64,000 nt of DNA from Bartonella sp. M0283 (GCF_016100455.1 NZ_JACFSK010000001.1:930001-994000), one strand, 5' to 3'; positions 28,491 to 41,405 are shown, counted from the first letter of the stretch. Numbers and translations: made by a program. The notes: generated by a model not told the origin, from the letters alone.

Positions 28491-29948
28491 TCAGAAGAGT
28501 GAAGCAGCAGCCTTCTCTGCCAATTGCAAAAGACAACTGCCAAAGAATACGTAAAACAGGACAAAAATACCGCTAATGGTCAATACAAACTTCAGCTCTC
28601 CTGTGAGTGGAAGAAAGACCGATTGCTGGGCTTCATCAAACCACATAATTTTTATCACACGAAGGTAATAAAAAGCGCTGATAACGGAGGCTATCATACC
28701 AACAACAACAAGCGGTATCAATCCGGCATAAACTGCGGCAGAAAAAGCGTACCATTTGGCAAAGAAGCCGGCCATTGGCGGAACGCTCGCCAAAGAAAAT
28801 AACATGATTGTCATTATAGATGCCATAAATGGCCTGTTTTTCGCTAATCCTGCGAGATCATAGATATTTTCGACATTACCGTCCCGTGTCCTCATCCCGA
28901 GAATAAATGCAAAAGATCCTAAAATCATTGCGACATAAACCGTCATATAAAGGATCACGCCGGTAATACCGAATGTTGTTCCAGCAGAAAGACCAACAAG
29001 CGCATAACCCATATGGCTAATTGATGAATAAGCCATAAGCCGTTTTATGTTTGTCTGGCCGATAGCGGCGAATGCCCCCAAAACCATAGAAGCAATCGAC
29101 ATGAAAACCAGAATCTGTTGCCAAGCTGCCAGAGCACCGTGCATACCCGATAGTGGAAGAAAAGCTTCAACAATGACACGAATAATAAGCGCCATGGCTG
29201 CAACTTTCGGAGCACTCGCAAAAAATGCTGTGATGGGGGTCGGAGCACCTTCATAAACATCGGGTGTCCACATATGAAACGGAACAACCGAAATTTTGAA
29301 CGCGAGACCTGCAAGTACAAAAACAATGCCGAAAATGATACCGAGCTGCGGAACCTGGCCATTAAGAACCGATGCCAATTCATGAAAACCGATTTGACCG
29401 GTAAAGCCGTAAATCAAACTAATTCCATAAAGAAGCATGCCTGAAGACAAGGCGCCCAGCACGAAATATTTCAATCCGGCTTCCGATGATTTTACGTTAT
29501 CCCGATTGAAAGCAGCAAGTACATAAAGAGCCAAAGAATGAAGTTCCAAGCCCATATAAAGTGTGAGCATATTTCCGGCTGAAATCATGAGCATCATGCC
29601 GAGAACGGCAAAAAGCATCAAAATTGGATATTCAAACTTGGCAAGTTTATCCGAACGCGCAAATCCGACCGACATAATCAGTGTGAATATCGCGCCGACG
29701 AGCATGAGGACTTTCATGAACCGGGCAAAATCATCAATGACAAGCGCATTGGTAGCAAATGCGCTATCTTTCGGTGACAGAATTATTACAAAAATTGTCG
29801 CGACTAAAAGTGCAATGGATAAGCCGGTGATCGTTACATAAGAACGTGCGCCGGAATATACACCGATCAAAAGCAGCACCAAAGCTCCTATAACAATGAG
29901 GAGTTCGGGAAATATCAGCGGCAATTGAGCCATTAAATCAGTATGCAT
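28491..29948 (-). CDS. nuoN: NADH-quinone oxidoreductase subunit N
   Basis: Antiporter-like proton-pumping subunit of complex I, 485 residues and about 14 membrane helices. Helix-borne charged residues of the family are visible in LELHSLALY, FKISVVPFHMWTPDVYEGAPTP and IKRLMAYSSISHMGYAL. It is the last of the 14 nuo genes in the order A to N, 14 bases after nuoM. Confidence 0.96.
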   Translation of the reverse strand: MHTDLMAQLPLIFPELLIVIGALVLLLIGVYSGARSYVTITGLSIALLVATIFVIILSPKDSAFATNALVIDDFARFMKVLMLVGAIFTLIMSVGFARSDKLAKFEYPILMLFAVLGMMLMISAGNMLTLYMGLELHSLALYVLAAFNRDNVKSSEAGLKYFVLGALSSGMLLYGISLIYGFTGQIGFHELASVLNGQVPQLGIIFGIVFVLAGLAFKISVVPFHMWTPDVYEGAPTPITAFFASAPKVAAMALIIRVIVEAFLPLSGMHGALAAWQQILVFMSIASMVLGAFAAIGQTNIKRLMAYSSISHMGYALVGLSAGTTFGITGVILYMTVYVAMILGSFAFILGMRTRDGNVENIYDLAGLAKNRPFMASIMTIMLFSLASVPPMAGFFAKWYAFSAAVYAGLIPLVVVGMIASVISAFYYLRVIKIMWFDEAQQSVFLPLTGELKFVLTISGIFVLFYVFFGSCLLQLAEKAAASLF

Positions 29949-29962
29949 GGACCTTCGCCTCT

Positions 29963-31432
29963 TTAGTGCAGCTGGTTAACAAGAGCTTCTACTGCCGCAG
30001 CCGTAGTATTGAGAACTGGCGTCGGATAGAAACCGAAAAATACGGTAAGAGCAATCATCGGATATAAGATGAATTTCTCCCGCGGTGACAAATCAAGAAG
30101 AGCCTTCAAACTTTCCTTGTCGAGTTTTCCAAAGATAACACGGCGATAAAGATAAAGCGCATAAGACGCAGACAAAATAACGCCGGTCGTAGCAATGATA
30201 GCAACCCAGCTATTGACCTGAAATACACCGATCAAGGTCAGGAATTCACCGAGGAATCCCGACGTACCGGGAAGCGCGATGTTAGCCATTGTGAAAACCA
30301 TGAAAGCAACAGCATATTTCGGCATATTGTTGGCAAGACCACCAAATGCGGCAATCTCTCTGGTATGCAGCCGATCGTAAATAACACCGACACACAGGAA
30401 CAGAGCGGCAGAAACGATACCATGAGATAGCATCTGATAGATCGCGCCTTGAATACCTTGTTCATTGGCCGCAAAAATACCCATTGTCACATATCCCATA
30501 TGGGCGACAGACGAATAGGCAATCAGCTTTTTCATATCTTCCTGAACGAGTGCGACCAGAGAGGTATAAATAATAGCTATCAATGACAAAGTGAAAACAA
30601 AGGGCGCCAGGTCAGCCGAAGCAACCGGAAACATTGGCAATGAAAAACGTATGAAACCGTAACCACCAAGCTTCAACAGGATACCAGCCAAAATCACGGA
30701 TCCGGCTGTCGGTGCTTCAACGTGGGCGTCCGGCAACCATGTATGAACCGGCCACATCGGCATTTTCACAGCAAAAGATGCAAAGAATGCGAACCATAAC
30801 CAGAATTGCATATGAGCTGGAAACTTATAGTGCAGAAGTGTCGGAATATCGAGAGTACCAGCCTGCCAGAACATCACCATAATGGCGACCAGCATGAGCA
30901 CCGATCCCAAAAACGTATACAAGAAGAATTTCAAGCTTGCATAAACGCGCCTCGGACCGCCCCACACACCGATGATAATAAACATCGGTATCAGACTTCC
31001 TTCAAAGAATACATAGAACAAGACAGCATCAAGAGCGCAGAAAACGCCAATAACCGCAACTTCAAGAAGAAGAAATGCAATCATATAAGCTTTTAAACGA
31101 TCTTTTACTGTTTCCCAGCTTGCCAGAACGCAAAGCGGCATAAGAAAACCTGAAAGGACAACGAACAAAACCGAAATTCCGTCAACGCCCATATGGTAGT
31201 TTATGCCACCACCAAGCCAACCGATCCGCTCTTCCATCTGGAATCCGGAATTATTATTATCAAATCCAGCCCAGATGATGAGGGACAATACAAATACGAA
31301 CAAAGTCGTAAAAAGTGCCACATTGCGAATATTGCGTTTTGCTGTTTCACCATCGTCCTTGATCAAAAGGATCAGAACAACGCCAACAAGCGGCAAAAAT
31401 GTGACCGTAGAAAGAATAGGCCAGTCGGTCAT
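29963..31432 (-). CDS. nuoM: NADH-quinone oxidoreductase subunit M
   Basis: Antiporter-like subunit of complex I, 489 residues with about 14 helices. Family marks include the [17 protein letters not shown] helix with its key glutamate, [23 protein letters not shown], and [15 protein letters not shown]. Its start codon overlaps the nuoL stop (TGATG). Confidence 0.97.
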   Translation of the reverse strand: MTDWPILSTVTFLPLVGVVLILLIKDDGETAKRNIRNVALFTTLFVFVLSLIIWAGFDNNNSGFQMEERIGWLGGGINYHMGVDGISVLFVVLSGFLMPLCVLASWETVKDRLKAYMIAFLLLEVAVIGVFCALDAVLFYVFFEGSLIPMFIIIGVWGGPRRVYASLKFFLYTFLGSVLMLVAIMVMFWQAGTLDIPTLLHYKFPAHMQFWLWFAFFASFAVKMPMWPVHTWLPDAHVEAPTAGSVILAGILLKLGGYGFIRFSLPMFPVASADLAPFVFTLSLIAIIYTSLVALVQEDMKKLIAYSSVAHMGYVTMGIFAANEQGIQGAIYQMLSHGIVSAALFLCVGVIYDRLHTREIAAFGGLANNMPKYAVAFMVFTMANIALPGTSGFLGEFLTLIGVFQVNSWVAIIATTGVILSASYALYLYRRVIFGKLDKESLKALLDLSPREKFILYPMIALTVFFGFYPTPVLNTTAAAVEALVNQLH

Positions 31433-33396
31433 CAGTTTAAGCTCCCGATCATCATCCAGGTGATGAGCGCAGCGATACCGATCAGCATCGCGAATGCGTA
31501 ATGATACAGATACCCAGTCTGCATACGAACCACCTTATTGGTTATGTCTACGACGCGGGCCGCGACGCCATTCGGGCCAAGGCCATCAATAATCTTTCCG
31601 TCTCCCACCTTCCAGAAGAAGCGACCAATTACAAAAGCCGAGCGGACAAATACTACGTCATAAAGTTCATCAAAATACCATTTGTTGAGTAGAAAACGGT
31701 AAAGGAAGGGCAATGCGTTGGCCAGTGCCTTTGGAATGGCAGTTGCAACGATGTAAAAAAGATAAGCCAATACAAACCCGACAACCATTACTACGAATGG
31801 CGACCATTTTACCCATACCGGAACGCCGTGAGCGTCATGAAGGATATGGTTTTCAGCACCAGTAAATATCGCGCCTTTCCAAAAAGCATCGTATAACTCG
31901 CCGGAAAAATATGGCTGGAAAATAACACCGGCAAAAACTGCACCGATCGCCAAAATAATCAACGGCACAATCATTACCGCTCCCGATTCATGCACATGGT
32001 GCATAATATCTGCTGTTGCCCGTGGCTTGCCGTGGAACGTCAAGAAAATCAGACGCCACGAATAGAAGCTCGTAAACAACGCTGCGATAACAAGCAACCA
32101 GAATGCATAGCCGCTAGCGACATTATGAGATGCAAATGCCGATTCAATAATTCCATCTTTAGAGAAAAAGCCTGCTGTACCGAAGACCGTTCCAGGAATA
32201 CCGACGCCGGTCAGAGCGAGCGTTCCGATAACCATCATCCAATAGGTAGTCGGAATAAACTTACGCAAACCACCCATTTTACGCATATCTTGTTCATCGG
32301 AAACTGCGTGAATGACCGAACCTGCCCCGAGAAAGAGCAATGCTTTGAAAAATGCGTGAGTGAACAAATGGAAAACGCCCGCGCTATAGGCGCCAACACC
32401 GAGCGCCACGAACATGTAACCAAGCTGCGAACACGTCGAATAGGCAATGACACGCTTGATATCGTTTTGCACCAGACCAACGGTCGCTGCAAAAAATGCG
32501 GTTGTCGCACCTATAATCACAATGACTGTCTGAGCAGTAGGAGCGAGTTCGAAAATCGGCGACATACGCGTAACCATGAAAATGCCGGCGGTAACCATCG
32601 TGGCGGCATGAATAAGCGCCGACACCGGCGTTGGCCCCTCCATAGCGTCAGGCAACCAAGTGTGCAGGAAAAATTGTGCCGACTTGGCCATTGCGCCGAC
32701 AAAAAGAAATAGACATGCGACAGTTATTGCTTTGTTGCCATCTACTTGCCAGCTAAGGAAAGTCATATGTTCAACGAAACTCGGATCAGCAGCCCGTGAA
32801 AAAATCGTATTGAAATTTACTGATTTGAACAGCACAAAAACGCTGAACACACCTACCAGAAATCCGAAATCCCCTACCCGGTTTACGACGAATGCTTTGA
32901 TTGCAGCAGCACATGCCGAGGGGCGTTGATACCAAAAACCGATCAAGAGATATGATGCCAGACCGACGCCTTCCCATCCAAAAAAGAGTTGGACCAGATT
33001 GTTCGACGTGACCAGCATCAACATCATGAATGTAAAAAACGACAGGTAAGCAAAGAATCTGGGCCGCGACGGGTCGTTGTGCATATAGCCGATAGAATAT
33101 ATATGAACCAATGCAGAAACTGTGTTGACAACAATCAGCATCACCGCCGTTAAAGCATCGATGTGCAAAGCCCAATCAAATTGCAAGCCCCCCACTCTTA
33201 TCCAATGAAATATTGGAACATCAACCGTTTGCCCGCTTCCAATAGCAATATCGAAAAATGCTATCCATGAAAGAACAGCGACAATTACCATAAAGGTACA
33301 GGTCACCAGTTCGGCGGCGCGGGCTCCCAGCGTTTTTCCACCCAATCCGGCAATGAAAAAGCCTAAAATAGGTAGGAAGACAATAGCGTAAAACAT
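31432..33396 (-). CDS. nuoL: NADH-quinone oxidoreductase subunit L
   Basis: The largest antiporter-like membrane subunit, 654 residues. It has [19 protein letters not shown], the [20 protein letters not shown] segment and [18 protein letters not shown], plus the long C-terminal lateral helix region that braces the membrane arm. It follows nuoK by six bases. Confidence 0.97.
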   Translation of the reverse strand: MFYAIVFLPILGFFIAGLGGKTLGARAAELVTCTFMVIVAVLSWIAFFDIAIGSGQTVDVPIFHWIRVGGLQFDWALHIDALTAVMLIVVNTVSALVHIYSIGYMHNDPSRPRFFAYLSFFTFMMLMLVTSNNLVQLFFGWEGVGLASYLLIGFWYQRPSACAAAIKAFVVNRVGDFGFLVGVFSVFVLFKSVNFNTIFSRAADPSFVEHMTFLSWQVDGNKAITVACLFLFVGAMAKSAQFFLHTWLPDAMEGPTPVSALIHAATMVTAGIFMVTRMSPIFELAPTAQTVIVIIGATTAFFAATVGLVQNDIKRVIAYSTCSQLGYMFVALGVGAYSAGVFHLFTHAFFKALLFLGAGSVIHAVSDEQDMRKMGGLRKFIPTTYWMMVIGTLALTGVGIPGTVFGTAGFFSKDGIIESAFASHNVASGYAFWLLVIAALFTSFYSWRLIFLTFHGKPRATADIMHHVHESGAVMIVPLIILAIGAVFAGVIFQPYFSGELYDAFWKGAIFTGAENHILHDAHGVPVWVKWSPFVVMVVGFVLAYLFYIVATAIPKALANALPFLYRFLLNKWYFDELYDVVFVRSAFVIGRFFWKVGDGKIIDGLGPNGVAARVVDITNKVVRMQTGYLYHYAFAMLIGIAALITWMMIGSLN

Positions 33397-33402
33397 AACG
33401 CG

Positions 33403-33711
33403 TCAGCCTTTCATCACGTTAACATCTTCGACCGCAATCGAACCGCGATTACGATAGAACACAACCAGAATAGCCAAGCCGATTGCAGCTTCTGCTGCAG
33501 CAACGGTCAACACAAAGAGCGCAAATACCTGCCCCACGAGATCGTGTAAGACCGAAGAAAAGGCCACAAAATTTAAATTGACTGAAAGCAATATGAGCTC
33601 AATCGACATCAGAATAATAATGACGTTTTTTCTGTTCAGAAAAATGCCAAAGACACCAATTGTGAACAACAATGCAGAAACGGTCAGATAGTGAGCAATT
33701 TCAATGTGCAT
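33403..33711 (-). CDS. nuoK: NADH-quinone oxidoreductase subunit K
   Basis: A three-helix membrane subunit of 102 residues starting [12 protein letters not shown], the standard NuoK N-terminus and length. The conserved glutamates are in [12 protein letters not shown] and [13 protein letters not shown] use the ATG at 33711, since a frame reaching 33786 would overlap nuoJ. Confidence 0.95.
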   Translation of the reverse strand: MHIEIAHYLTVSALLFTIGVFGIFLNRKNVIIILMSIELILLSVNLNFVAFSSVLHDLVGQVFALFVLTVAAAEAAIGLAILVVFYRNRGSIAVEDVNVMKG

Positions 33712-33724
33712 ATTATTCTTCCCG

Positions 33725-34345
33725 TTAAATACCTTTACCAGATTCAACTTTTTTAATTTCCATCGTGTCTTCAGGCATTCTGGCAACCTGTTTGGAGATT
33801 GATTGCCTTTTTACGCCTGCACGATGTTGCAACGTCAAAACGATCGCCCCAATCATCGCCACGAGCAATACCAAGCCGGCGAGCTGGAAATAGAACACAT
33901 AATCCGTGTAGAGAATGTCACCCAAAGCCTGCGTATTTGTACGCTCTGCCAAACTTGGCATCGGCTCGGTAACATGTTCTGCCAGTGTCGGAGAGAAATA
34001 CGAACTTCCAAAAACCACAATAAGTTCTACAGCGATAATTATTCCGACAAGAGCGCCGATGGGAGCATATTTCAACGCGCCACTTTTCAATTCGGCGAAA
34101 TCGACATCAAGCATCATCACGACGAACAAGAACAATACAGCGACCGCGCCGACATAAACAACCAATAAGATGAGGCCCAGAAATTCTGCTCCGGTTAAAA
34201 TGAACAATGCTGCCGCGTTAAAGAACGCAAGAATAAGAAACAACACTGAATGCACCGGATTACGCGCGGCAACAACCATAACTGCGCTAGCCAGCATAAT
34301 GAAAGCGAACAAATAAAAGAATGCCGCTGCTATACCTGTTAACAT
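33725..34345 (-). CDS. nuoJ: NADH-quinone oxidoreductase subunit J
   Basis: Membrane subunit of 206 residues with five helices. The [17 protein letters not shown] segment and [20 protein letters not shown], the pi-bulge helix region, are typical. GGGGAAA precedes the ATG. A 96-base gap separates it from nuoI, the second longest gap in the operon. Confidence 0.95.
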   Translation of the reverse strand: MLTGIAAAFFYLFAFIMLASAVMVVAARNPVHSVLFLILAFFNAAALFILTGAEFLGLILLVVYVGAVAVLFLFVVMMLDVDFAELKSGALKYAPIGALVGIIIAVELIVVFGSSYFSPTLAEHVTEPMPSLAERTNTQALGDILYTDYVFYFQLAGLVLLVAMIGAIVLTLQHRAGVKRQSISKQVARMPEDTMEIKKVESGKGI

Positions 34346-34441
34346 TGGTTTCCCCTAAGTTAAACCAAACGATGACGCAAAAAATTACGCCGATTTATCT
34401 TCTGCCGCGTCAATAAACGCGACCACACGATTTCTCTAAAC

Positions 34442-34933
34442 TCACCGATAAGGTGCATCCATAGCAATATTTCGTGCTATTTCACGTTCCCAACGGTCTC
34501 CGTTCGAAAGCAGTTTTTCTTTGTCATAATAAAGTTCCTCCCGTGTTTCGGTAGCAAACTCGAAGTTCGGACCTTCAACAATTGCTTCAACCGGACAGGC
34601 TTCCTGACAAAAGCCACAATAAATACATTTAACCATATCAATGTCGTAACGGACCGTCCGACGGGTACCGTCATTACGACGAGGTCCTGCTTCGATGGTA
34701 ATAGCTTGTGCCGGACAAATCGCCTCGCATAGTTTACATGCAATACAACGTTCCTCGCCATTCGGATAACGGCGCAACGCATGCTCGCCACGGAACCGGG
34801 GAGAGACAACTCCCTTCTCATAAGGATAGTTGATCGTCGGTTTCGGAGCGACAAACTGGCGCATCGACAGCCAAAACGCACTCCAGAACTCTAACAGAAG
34901 AAGTGACTTGGCAGCTCTATAAAGACCAGACAT
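34442..34933 (-). CDS. nuoI: NADH-quinone oxidoreductase subunit I
   Basis: Peripheral-arm subunit carrying two [4Fe-4S] clusters (N6a and N6b). Both motifs are intact: [16 protein letters not shown] and [18 protein letters not shown] use the ATG at 34933 ([13 protein letters not shown]), giving 163 residues, the normal alphaproteobacterial length. It follows nuoH by 11 bases. Confidence 0.96.
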   Translation of the reverse strand: MSGLYRAAKSLLLLEFWSAFWLSMRQFVAPKPTINYPYEKGVVSPRFRGEHALRRYPNGEERCIACKLCEAICPAQAITIEAGPRRNDGTRRTVRYDIDMVKCIYCGFCQEACPVEAIVEGPNFEFATETREELYYDKEKLLSNGDRWEREIARNIAMDAPYR

Positions 34934-34944
34934 ATTCTTCACCT

Positions 34945-35985
34945 TCAACTTACAAGTTTCAAATAAGCTGCCGTAATAACAACCATGGCAAGTGAAATAG
35001 GCAGGAATACCTTCCAACCCAATCTCATTAGTTGGTCATAGCGGTAGCGAGGAACGAATGCTTTCACCATAGCAAACCAGAAGAAAACAAAGCACACTTT
35101 GAGCACAAACCAGATGATCCCCGGCACCCAATTTAGCCACCAGACGTCTAACGGCGGTAGCCATCCACCCAAGAACAGAATGGTTGTCAGTGCGCACATA
35201 AGAACGATTGCGACATATTCCCCAAGGAAAAACAACATATAAGGCGTTGAAGAATATTCAATCATATGGCCGGCAACGAGCTCGGATTCAGCTTCTACCA
35301 AATCGAACGGTGGACGATTTGTTTCAGCTAAGGCTGAAATGAAGAAGATGATAAACATCGGAAACAGTGCCAACCAATTCCAATCAAGGAATGTGTTGAA
35401 CGGCAGCCCGATATTTGTACCAAGGCCCGCTTTTTGTCCATTGACAATAGTTGTGAGGTCAAGTGAACCGCTCGCCAGAATAACGGTTACCAGAACAAAA
35501 CCTATCGAAACTTCATAAGAGACCATTTGAGCGGTAGAACGCAAAGCACCCAAGAAAGGATATTTCGAGTTGGAAGCCCACCCCCCCATAATCACGCCAT
35601 AAACTTCAAGTGAAGATATAGCGAGAATATAAAGTAGTCCGATATTGATGCTTGCTACTGCCCAACCTTCACTCACCGGTACAACGGCCCATGCCGATAA
35701 CGCCAATGTAGAAGAAATAAACGGCGCAAGCAAAAACACGCCCTTATTTGCTCCTGCCGGAATGATCGGTTCTTTCACTACGAATTTGATCAAATCCGCA
35801 AAAGATTGGAACAAGCCCCAAGGCCCTACAACATTTGGCCCACGCCGCAATTGAACGGCGGCCCAAATCTTTCTATCGGCGTAAAGCAGATATGCGATGA
35901 TAATCAACAAAACTACCAAAAGCAGTACCGCTTTGCCGACGATAATCAGCAGGGGAAGCAGCCAGGTCATAAAGAAATCACCCAT
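34945..35985 (-). CDS. nuoH: NADH-quinone oxidoreductase subunit H
   Basis: Membrane subunit at the quinone-binding interface, 346 residues with eight helices. The conserved loop regions [39 protein letters not shown] and [16 protein letters not shown] are all present. Confidence 0.96.
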   Translation of the reverse strand: MGDFFMTWLLPLLIIVGKAVLLLVVLLIIIAYLLYADRKIWAAVQLRRGPNVVGPWGLFQSFADLIKFVVKEPIIPAGANKGVFLLAPFISSTLALSAWAVVPVSEGWAVASINIGLLYILAISSLEVYGVIMGGWASNSKYPFLGALRSTAQMVSYEVSIGFVLVTVILASGSLDLTTIVNGQKAGLGTNIGLPFNTFLDWNWLALFPMFIIFFISALAETNRPPFDLVEAESELVAGHMIEYSSTPYMLFFLGEYVAIVLMCALTTILFLGGWLPPLDVWWLNWVPGIIWFVLKVCFVFFWFAMVKAFVPRYRYDQLMRLGWKVFLPISLAMVVITAAYLKLVS

Positions 35986-36009
35986 CGTCTTTATTTTTCC
36001 TCTCTACCT

Positions 36010-38079
36010 TCATTCTGCCGCTTCTGTCAGTCGGGCTTTTGCAAGGGCTGAACATTCAGCCATTACAGCCGACGCACGGGCAATCGGGTTTGTCAAATAG
36101 AAGTCTTTTATCAAAGAAGAAAAGGTTTGCTTGCCAAGTTTGGCAGTCTGAGAACCGAGCTTTTCAATGTCTCTGATATCCCCGGTTTTAATTGCGTTTA
36201 TATTGGCCATATGCGGGAAATTTTCAAACAAGTTACGGCGCAATTCAGCCAATGTATCAAATGGCAGCTTATGCCCCAAAACTTCCGACAAGGCCCTTAT
36301 AATCGCCCAATCTTCTTTGGCTTCTCCCGGCGCAAAGGCTGCACGTGCAGTCATTTGGACGCGCCCCTCTGTATTGACATAGATACCGGATTTTTCGGTA
36401 TAGGCTGATGCAGGCAAAATGACATCCGCATTCAGCGCGCCATTATCTCCATGACTACCAATGTAGACCGTAAATCCTCTTTTTTTATCAAGATCGATTT
36501 CGTCAGCTCCAAGAAGGAATAATACATCAGAGTTTTGAACAATGTTGTCTGCACCAAGGTGCGAGGAGAAACCAATGTCCAACCCACCGACACGTGAAGC
36601 TGCTGTTTGGAGAACGCCCAAACCGTTCCATGTCTCCGAGAGAGCGCCTACTTCGACACAAAGCTTGGCAACCGACTTCAACACGGCTTCGCCTGTTTCT
36701 CCCACCAAAGCGGCCTGCCCCACGATAATCAACGGTTTTTCCGCTTTTTTCAAAACTTCAAAAAATTCGTTTTTACCGTTGACCACTTGTGCGAGAGTAT
36801 CGGCACCGGCACCGAGATAAGTATAGGGATAACGGAGATCCAATTTATCTCCGATAACACCGATCGGGAAATTGCCCTGACGTTCGCGTTTACGAATTCT
36901 GGCGTTCATAACGGCCGCTTCAAAGCGAGGATTGGAGCCAATGATCAAAAGCGCATCAGCTTCTTCAATTCCGGTAATCTTCGGATTGAACATATAGGAT
37001 GAACGCCCGTTTTCAGCCGAAGGGAAGCTTCCGTCCTGCCGACAATCCACTAGAGTAGAACCAAGAGATTTCAGCAACATTTTAAGCGCATACATCTCTT
37101 CTACCGTAGCAAAATCACCAGCAACAGCACCGATCTTGTCAGCCGAAGCCAATTCTACTGCCGATTTTATAGCTCCGAATGCTTCTGCCCAGTTTGATTC
37201 AACCAATTTCCCATCTTTCCGGACATATGGCCGATCAAGTCTTTGGGTACGCAAACCATCCCAGATGAAACGCGTTTTATCGGAAATCCATTCTTCGTTA
37301 ATATCGTCGTTGACACGTGGCATGATACGCATAACTTCCCGCCCGCGTGTATCGACCCGAATAGCACTACCCAATGCATCCATTACATCGATCGTCTCAG
37401 TCTTTGTCAGTTCCCACGGACGAGCATGGAAAGCATAAGGCTTCGACGTCAAAGCTCCAACGGGGCAGAGGTCAATAACATTGCCTTGCAATTCGGATGT
37501 CATGGCTTGTTGAAGATAAGTTGTAATCTCTGCGTCTTCACCGCGTCCAATCAACCCAAGCTCTGATATTCCCGCTACTTCCGTTGTAAAACGGACACAT
37601 CTTGTACAATGGATACAACGATTCATCACCGTCTTTACCAATGGCCCGATATACTTGTTTTCAACAGCGCGCTTGTCTTCTGTATAACGAGAGAAATCGT
37701 GACCATAAGCCATCGCTTGATCCTGAAGGTCACATTCACCCCCTTGATCACATATCGGACAGTCAAGCGGGTGATTGATAAGAAGAAATTCCATCACCCC
37801 TTCGCGTGCCTTCTTCACCATCGGAGTGTTGGTAAACATCTCCGGCGGCTCACCATTGGGACCAGGACGCAAATCGCGCACGCCCATTGCGCATGATGCT
37901 GTCGGCTTGGGGGGACCACCCTTCACTTCAACAAGGCACATGCGGCAGTTACCAGCGATCGATAACCGCTCGTGGAAGCAGAAACGCGGAACCTCGGCTC
38001 CAGCTGCCTCGGCAGCCTGAAGAAGCGTATAGTGATCCGGTACTTCGATCTCTTTTCCGTTAATTTTGATCTTCGCCAT
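36010..38079 (-). CDS. nuoG: NADH-quinone oxidoreductase subunit G
   Basis: Largest peripheral-arm subunit, 689 residues. The N-terminal ferredoxin-like region holds the [2Fe-2S] motif FCFHERLSIAGNCRMCLVE, the HxxxC/CxxC set HPLDCPICDQGGECDLQD, and the MNRCIHCTRC cluster motif; the rest is the molybdopterin-oxidoreductase-like fold without cofactor. It lies between nuoF and nuoH. Confidence 0.96.
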   Translation of the reverse strand: MAKIKINGKEIEVPDHYTLLQAAEAAGAEVPRFCFHERLSIAGNCRMCLVEVKGGPPKPTASCAMGVRDLRPGPNGEPPEMFTNTPMVKKAREGVMEFLLINHPLDCPICDQGGECDLQDQAMAYGHDFSRYTEDKRAVENKYIGPLVKTVMNRCIHCTRCVRFTTEVAGISELGLIGRGEDAEITTYLQQAMTSELQGNVIDLCPVGALTSKPYAFHARPWELTKTETIDVMDALGSAIRVDTRGREVMRIMPRVNDDINEEWISDKTRFIWDGLRTQRLDRPYVRKDGKLVESNWAEAFGAIKSAVELASADKIGAVAGDFATVEEMYALKMLLKSLGSTLVDCRQDGSFPSAENGRSSYMFNPKITGIEEADALLIIGSNPRFEAAVMNARIRKRERQGNFPIGVIGDKLDLRYPYTYLGAGADTLAQVVNGKNEFFEVLKKAEKPLIIVGQAALVGETGEAVLKSVAKLCVEVGALSETWNGLGVLQTAASRVGGLDIGFSSHLGADNIVQNSDVLFLLGADEIDLDKKRGFTVYIGSHGDNGALNADVILPASAYTEKSGIYVNTEGRVQMTARAAFAPGEAKEDWAIIRALSEVLGHKLPFDTLAELRRNLFENFPHMANINAIKTGDIRDIEKLGSQTAKLGKQTFSSLIKDFYLTNPIARASAVMAECSALAKARLTEAAE

Positions 38080-38145
38080 TGTTATTCCAGTCCGCGGATA
38101 AACCGCCTAACCTTTAAAACTCTAAATTCTCAAACACTGCCGTCT

Positions 38146-39453
38146 TTATTCCGCTGCTTCCAAAGCAATGTTCTTACTTTGAACCGCATTGCGTGTATAA
38201 TCATCAATACGTTTTTCTATTTCAGGACGGAAATTTCTGATAAGGGCCTGTACAGGCCAAGCGGCCGCATCCCCCAATGCGCAAATTGTATGTCCTTCAA
38301 CGTGTTTTGAAACGTCAAACAAAAGATCTATTTCACGCTTTTGTGCCCGTCCTTCGACCATGCGTCCCAAAAGACGCATCATCCAGCCGGTTCCTTCGCG
38401 ACACGGAGTACATTGCCCGCAACTTTCATGTTTGAAAAACGCAGAAATACGCCAAATAGCTTTGATGATATCTGTCGATTTATCCATTACAATTGCACCA
38501 CCTGTGCCGAATGAAGAACCGATTGCCTTCATGCCATCAAAATCCATTATCGCATCGGGCATCTTTTCTCCTGGTACGACCGGACAGGAAGCACCACCCG
38601 GGATAACAGCCAGAAGATTATCCCAACCGCCGCGAATTCCGCCGGCGTGTTTCTCGATCAATTCCCGAAATGTAAGTCCCAGACTTTCTTCAACAACACA
38701 AGGTGTGTTAACATGTCCGGAGAACATAAAGAGTTTAGTGCCCACATTATTCGGCCGCCCAATGGACGAAAACCACGACGCCCCACGCCGCAAAATCGTC
38801 GGCGAAACAGCAATTGACTCGACATTATTAACTGTCGTTGGGCAACCATAAACACCCATATTGGCAGGGAAAGGCGGCTTTAACCGCGGTTGGCCTTTTT
38901 TACCTTCCAAGCTTTCCAAGAGAGCCGTCTCTTCACCACAAATATATGCGCCTGCACCATGGTGAACGATAATATCGCAAGCATGACCATGTTTTGTCTT
39001 TTTACCGAGAAGACCGGCTTCGTAACACTCGTCAATCGCCGCCTGCAGAGCCTCACGTTCACGAATATATTCTCCGCGAACATAGATGAAAGCTGTGTGC
39101 GCTCCCATAGCAAAAGTCGCAATAACGCATCCTTCGATCAGAGTATGAGGATCGTGGCGTAATATTTCACGGTCTTTACAAGTTCCCGGTTCTGATTCAT
39201 CAGCATTGACAACCAGATAATGCGGACGCCCATCATTCTGTTTAGGCATGAAAGACCACTTCATACCAGTCGAAAATCCCGCGCCACCTCTTCCGCGTAA
39301 ACCGGACGCTTTCATCTCGTTGATGATCCAGTCGCGGCCTTTTTCAAGAATGGCTTTGGTTCCATCCCAACAACCGCGAGACATCGCGCCTTTGAGAGAC
39401 CTATCTTTTAAACCGTATATATTGGTGAAGATGCGATCACTATCAGCCAGCAT
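38146..39453 (-). CDS. nuoF: NADH-quinone oxidoreductase subunit F
   Basis: NADH- and FMN-binding subunit, 435 residues. The nucleotide region [18 protein letters not shown], the acidic [15 protein letters not shown] segment, and the N3 [4Fe-4S] motif [14 protein letters not shown] with the distant [13 protein letters not shown] cysteine are intact. It is separated from nuoE by 102 bases, the longest gap in the operon. Confidence 0.97.
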   Translation of the reverse strand: MLADSDRIFTNIYGLKDRSLKGAMSRGCWDGTKAILEKGRDWIINEMKASGLRGRGGAGFSTGMKWSFMPKQNDGRPHYLVVNADESEPGTCKDREILRHDPHTLIEGCVIATFAMGAHTAFIYVRGEYIREREALQAAIDECYEAGLLGKKTKHGHACDIIVHHGAGAYICGEETALLESLEGKKGQPRLKPPFPANMGVYGCPTTVNNVESIAVSPTILRRGASWFSSIGRPNNVGTKLFMFSGHVNTPCVVEESLGLTFRELIEKHAGGIRGGWDNLLAVIPGGASCPVVPGEKMPDAIMDFDGMKAIGSSFGTGGAIVMDKSTDIIKAIWRISAFFKHESCGQCTPCREGTGWMMRLLGRMVEGRAQKREIDLLFDVSKHVEGHTICALGDAAAWPVQALIRNFRPEIEKRIDDYTRNAVQSKNIALEAAE

Positions 39454-39555
39454 TTCTCACCTTTTCCTTCGTTTCAATACCTTATTCAGCTACTTCAGAC
39501 TGTTTTATCAAAAATCTTCCAACCTTGATTAAGCAGTCAAACCTCGACCAATGCT

Positions 39556-40215
39556 TCATTCATCAGCCTTCTTTGAGGAAGACTTTTTCTTGGTTGTTTT
39601 TTGTTCTCCATCCAGCAAGGACGTAAGACCGGTAATCGGTTCTGACGTCTTACGCCCATTTTGAGGCCCTACCGGAACGGTGTCACCCTTACCTGCTTCG
39701 AATGCGTCGATAATTTCTTCCAAACGTTCCGGTGTAAGATCCTCATAAGTATCTTTAAAGATCATAACCATCGGCGCGTTTGTACATGCACCCAAGCATT
39801 CGACTTCTTCCCAAGAAAGAGTTCCATCCTTATTCGTTACAAAAGGAGCTTCATTTATTTTGTTTTTGCAAACTTTAATAAGGTCCCCCGCACCCCTCAA
39901 CATACAAGGAGTGGTACCGCATACTTGAACATGAGCTTTTGTCCCGACCGGCTTCAATTGGAACTGAGTATAGAATGTCGCAATTTCCAACACTCTGATA
40001 TAGGCCATCGAAAGCATGTCCGCGACATATTCTATTGCAGCACGGGTAACCCACCCCTCCTGCTCCTGAGCGCGCATAAGCAATGGAATGACTGCAGATC
40101 TTTGCCGCCCTTCCGGATATTTAGCAATAGTCTTTTCTGCCCATTGTAAATTCTCCTTGTTAAAGGAAAATGAGCTGGGTTGTATGGCTTCATTGGCAAG
40201 ACGGCGCACAGACAT
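39556..40215 (-). CDS. nuoE: NADH-quinone oxidoreductase subunit E
   Basis: Thioredoxin-like subunit with the N1a [2Fe-2S] cluster, 219 residues. The ligands are in [11 protein letters not shown] and [12 protein letters not shown]. The C-terminal 25 residues are lysine- and serine-rich and probably disordered, an extension seen in other Rhizobiales. Its start codon overlaps the nuoD stop (TGATG). Confidence 0.96.
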   Translation of the reverse strand: MSVRRLANEAIQPSSFSFNKENLQWAEKTIAKYPEGRQRSAVIPLLMRAQEQEGWVTRAAIEYVADMLSMAYIRVLEIATFYTQFQLKPVGTKAHVQVCGTTPCMLRGAGDLIKVCKNKINEAPFVTNKDGTLSWEEVECLGACTNAPMVMIFKDTYEDLTPERLEEIIDAFEAGKGDTVPVGPQNGRKTSEPITGLTSLLDGEQKTTKKKSSSKKADE

Positions 40216-41405
40216 CAGCGATCAACCTCTCCAAAAACAATATCAATAGAACCCAGTATTGCAGTAACATCAGCCAACAAATGACCCCGTGCAAGAAAAT
40301 CCATCGCTTGCAAATGCGCATAACCGGGAGCACGCAACTTTACACGGTAAGGTTTATTTTTGCCTTCCGAAACTAGATAAACCCCAAACTCACCTTTTGG
40401 CGCTTCAACAGCAGCATAAACTTCTCCGGCAGGAACATGAAACCCTTCCGAATAGAGTTTAAAATGATGAATAAGAGATTCCATCGAACTTTTCATAGCA
40501 GCTCTTCTGGGCGGAGTGACTTTATGGTCAACAGCCAGAACAGGCCCACTTTTTTCGGTACTCAACAAGCGTTCAACACATTGACGCATAATTTTGGCCG
40601 ATTGACGCATCTCTTCCATGCGGATGAGATAACGATCGTAACAATCGCCGTTTTTACCGATTGGTATATCGAAGTCCATTTCGTCATAACATTCGTAGGG
40701 TTGGCTCTTACGCAAATCCCATGGAATGCCTGCACTGCGAATCATTACACCAGAAAAACCGCGAACCCATGCATCTTCAATTTTCACAACACCGATATCA
40801 ACGTTACGTTGTTTGAAAATACGGTTCGGTGTGACAAGCTCATCAAGTTTATCAAGTGCAACCAAAAACGGGTCAATAAATTCGCCGATATCTTCTACCA
40901 GTTTTTCCGGCAAATCCTGATGCACACCACCCGGTCTGAAGTAATTTGCGTGTAAACGAGCCCCACAAGCACGTTCATAAAAGATCATCAGTTTTTCGCG
41001 TTGTTCGAATCCCCACAATGGAGGCGTCAATGCGCCAACATCCATTGCCTGTGTCGTAACGTTCAGCAAATGATTGAGGATACGACCAATCTCCGAAAAC
41101 AAAACACGAATGAGTTGTCCTCTTTTAGGAACCTCTAGCCCCAACAATTTCTCGACAGCAAGAACAAATGCATGTTCCTGATTCATTGGCGCAACATAAT
41201 CCAATCTGTCGAGATAAGGGGTAGCCTGCAAGTAGGTCTTCGTTTCCATGAGCTTTTCGGTGCCACGGTGAAGCAGACCGATATGTGGATCAACACGCTC
41301 GACGACTTCGCCGTCAAGCTCCAGAACCATACGCAAAACACCATGTGCAGCAGGATGTTGCGGACCAAAGTTTATATTGAAGTTACGGACATTGACCTCA
41401 GCCAC
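40215..41405 (-). CDS. nuoD: NADH-quinone oxidoreductase subunit D
   Basis: The 49-kDa quinone-site subunit, 396 residues. The opening [22 protein letters not shown] and the [12 protein letters not shown] segment supply the quinone-binding histidine and other conserved residues. I prefer a GTG start at 41405 ([10 protein letters not shown]), which has GGAG seven bases before it, over a TTG two codons upstream. Confidence 0.95.
   Translation of the reverse strand: MAEVNVRNFNINFGPQHPAAHGVLRMVLELDGEVVERVDPHIGLLHRGTEKLMETKTYLQATPYLDRLDYVAPMNQEHAFVLAVEKLLGLEVPKRGQLIRVLFSEIGRILNHLLNVTTQAMDVGALTPPLWGFEQREKLMIFYERACGARLHANYFRPGGVHQDLPEKLVEDIGEFIDPFLVALDKLDELVTPNRIFKQRNVDIGVVKIEDAWVRGFSGVMIRSAGIPWDLRKSQPYECYDEMDFDIPIGKNGDCYDRYLIRMEEMRQSAKIMRQCVERLLSTEKSGPVLAVDHKVTPPRRAAMKSSMESLIHHFKLYSEGFHVPAGEVYAAVEAPKGEFGVYLVSEGKNKPYRVKLRAPGYAHLQAMDFLARGHLLADVTAILGSIDIVFGEVDR

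Noticed and set aside
31990..32712. A 240-codon plus-strand frame inside nuoL
   Set aside because: It is antisense to a well-conserved complex I gene, and its composition (many His, Asn, Arg, Cys) is that of a shadow frame.
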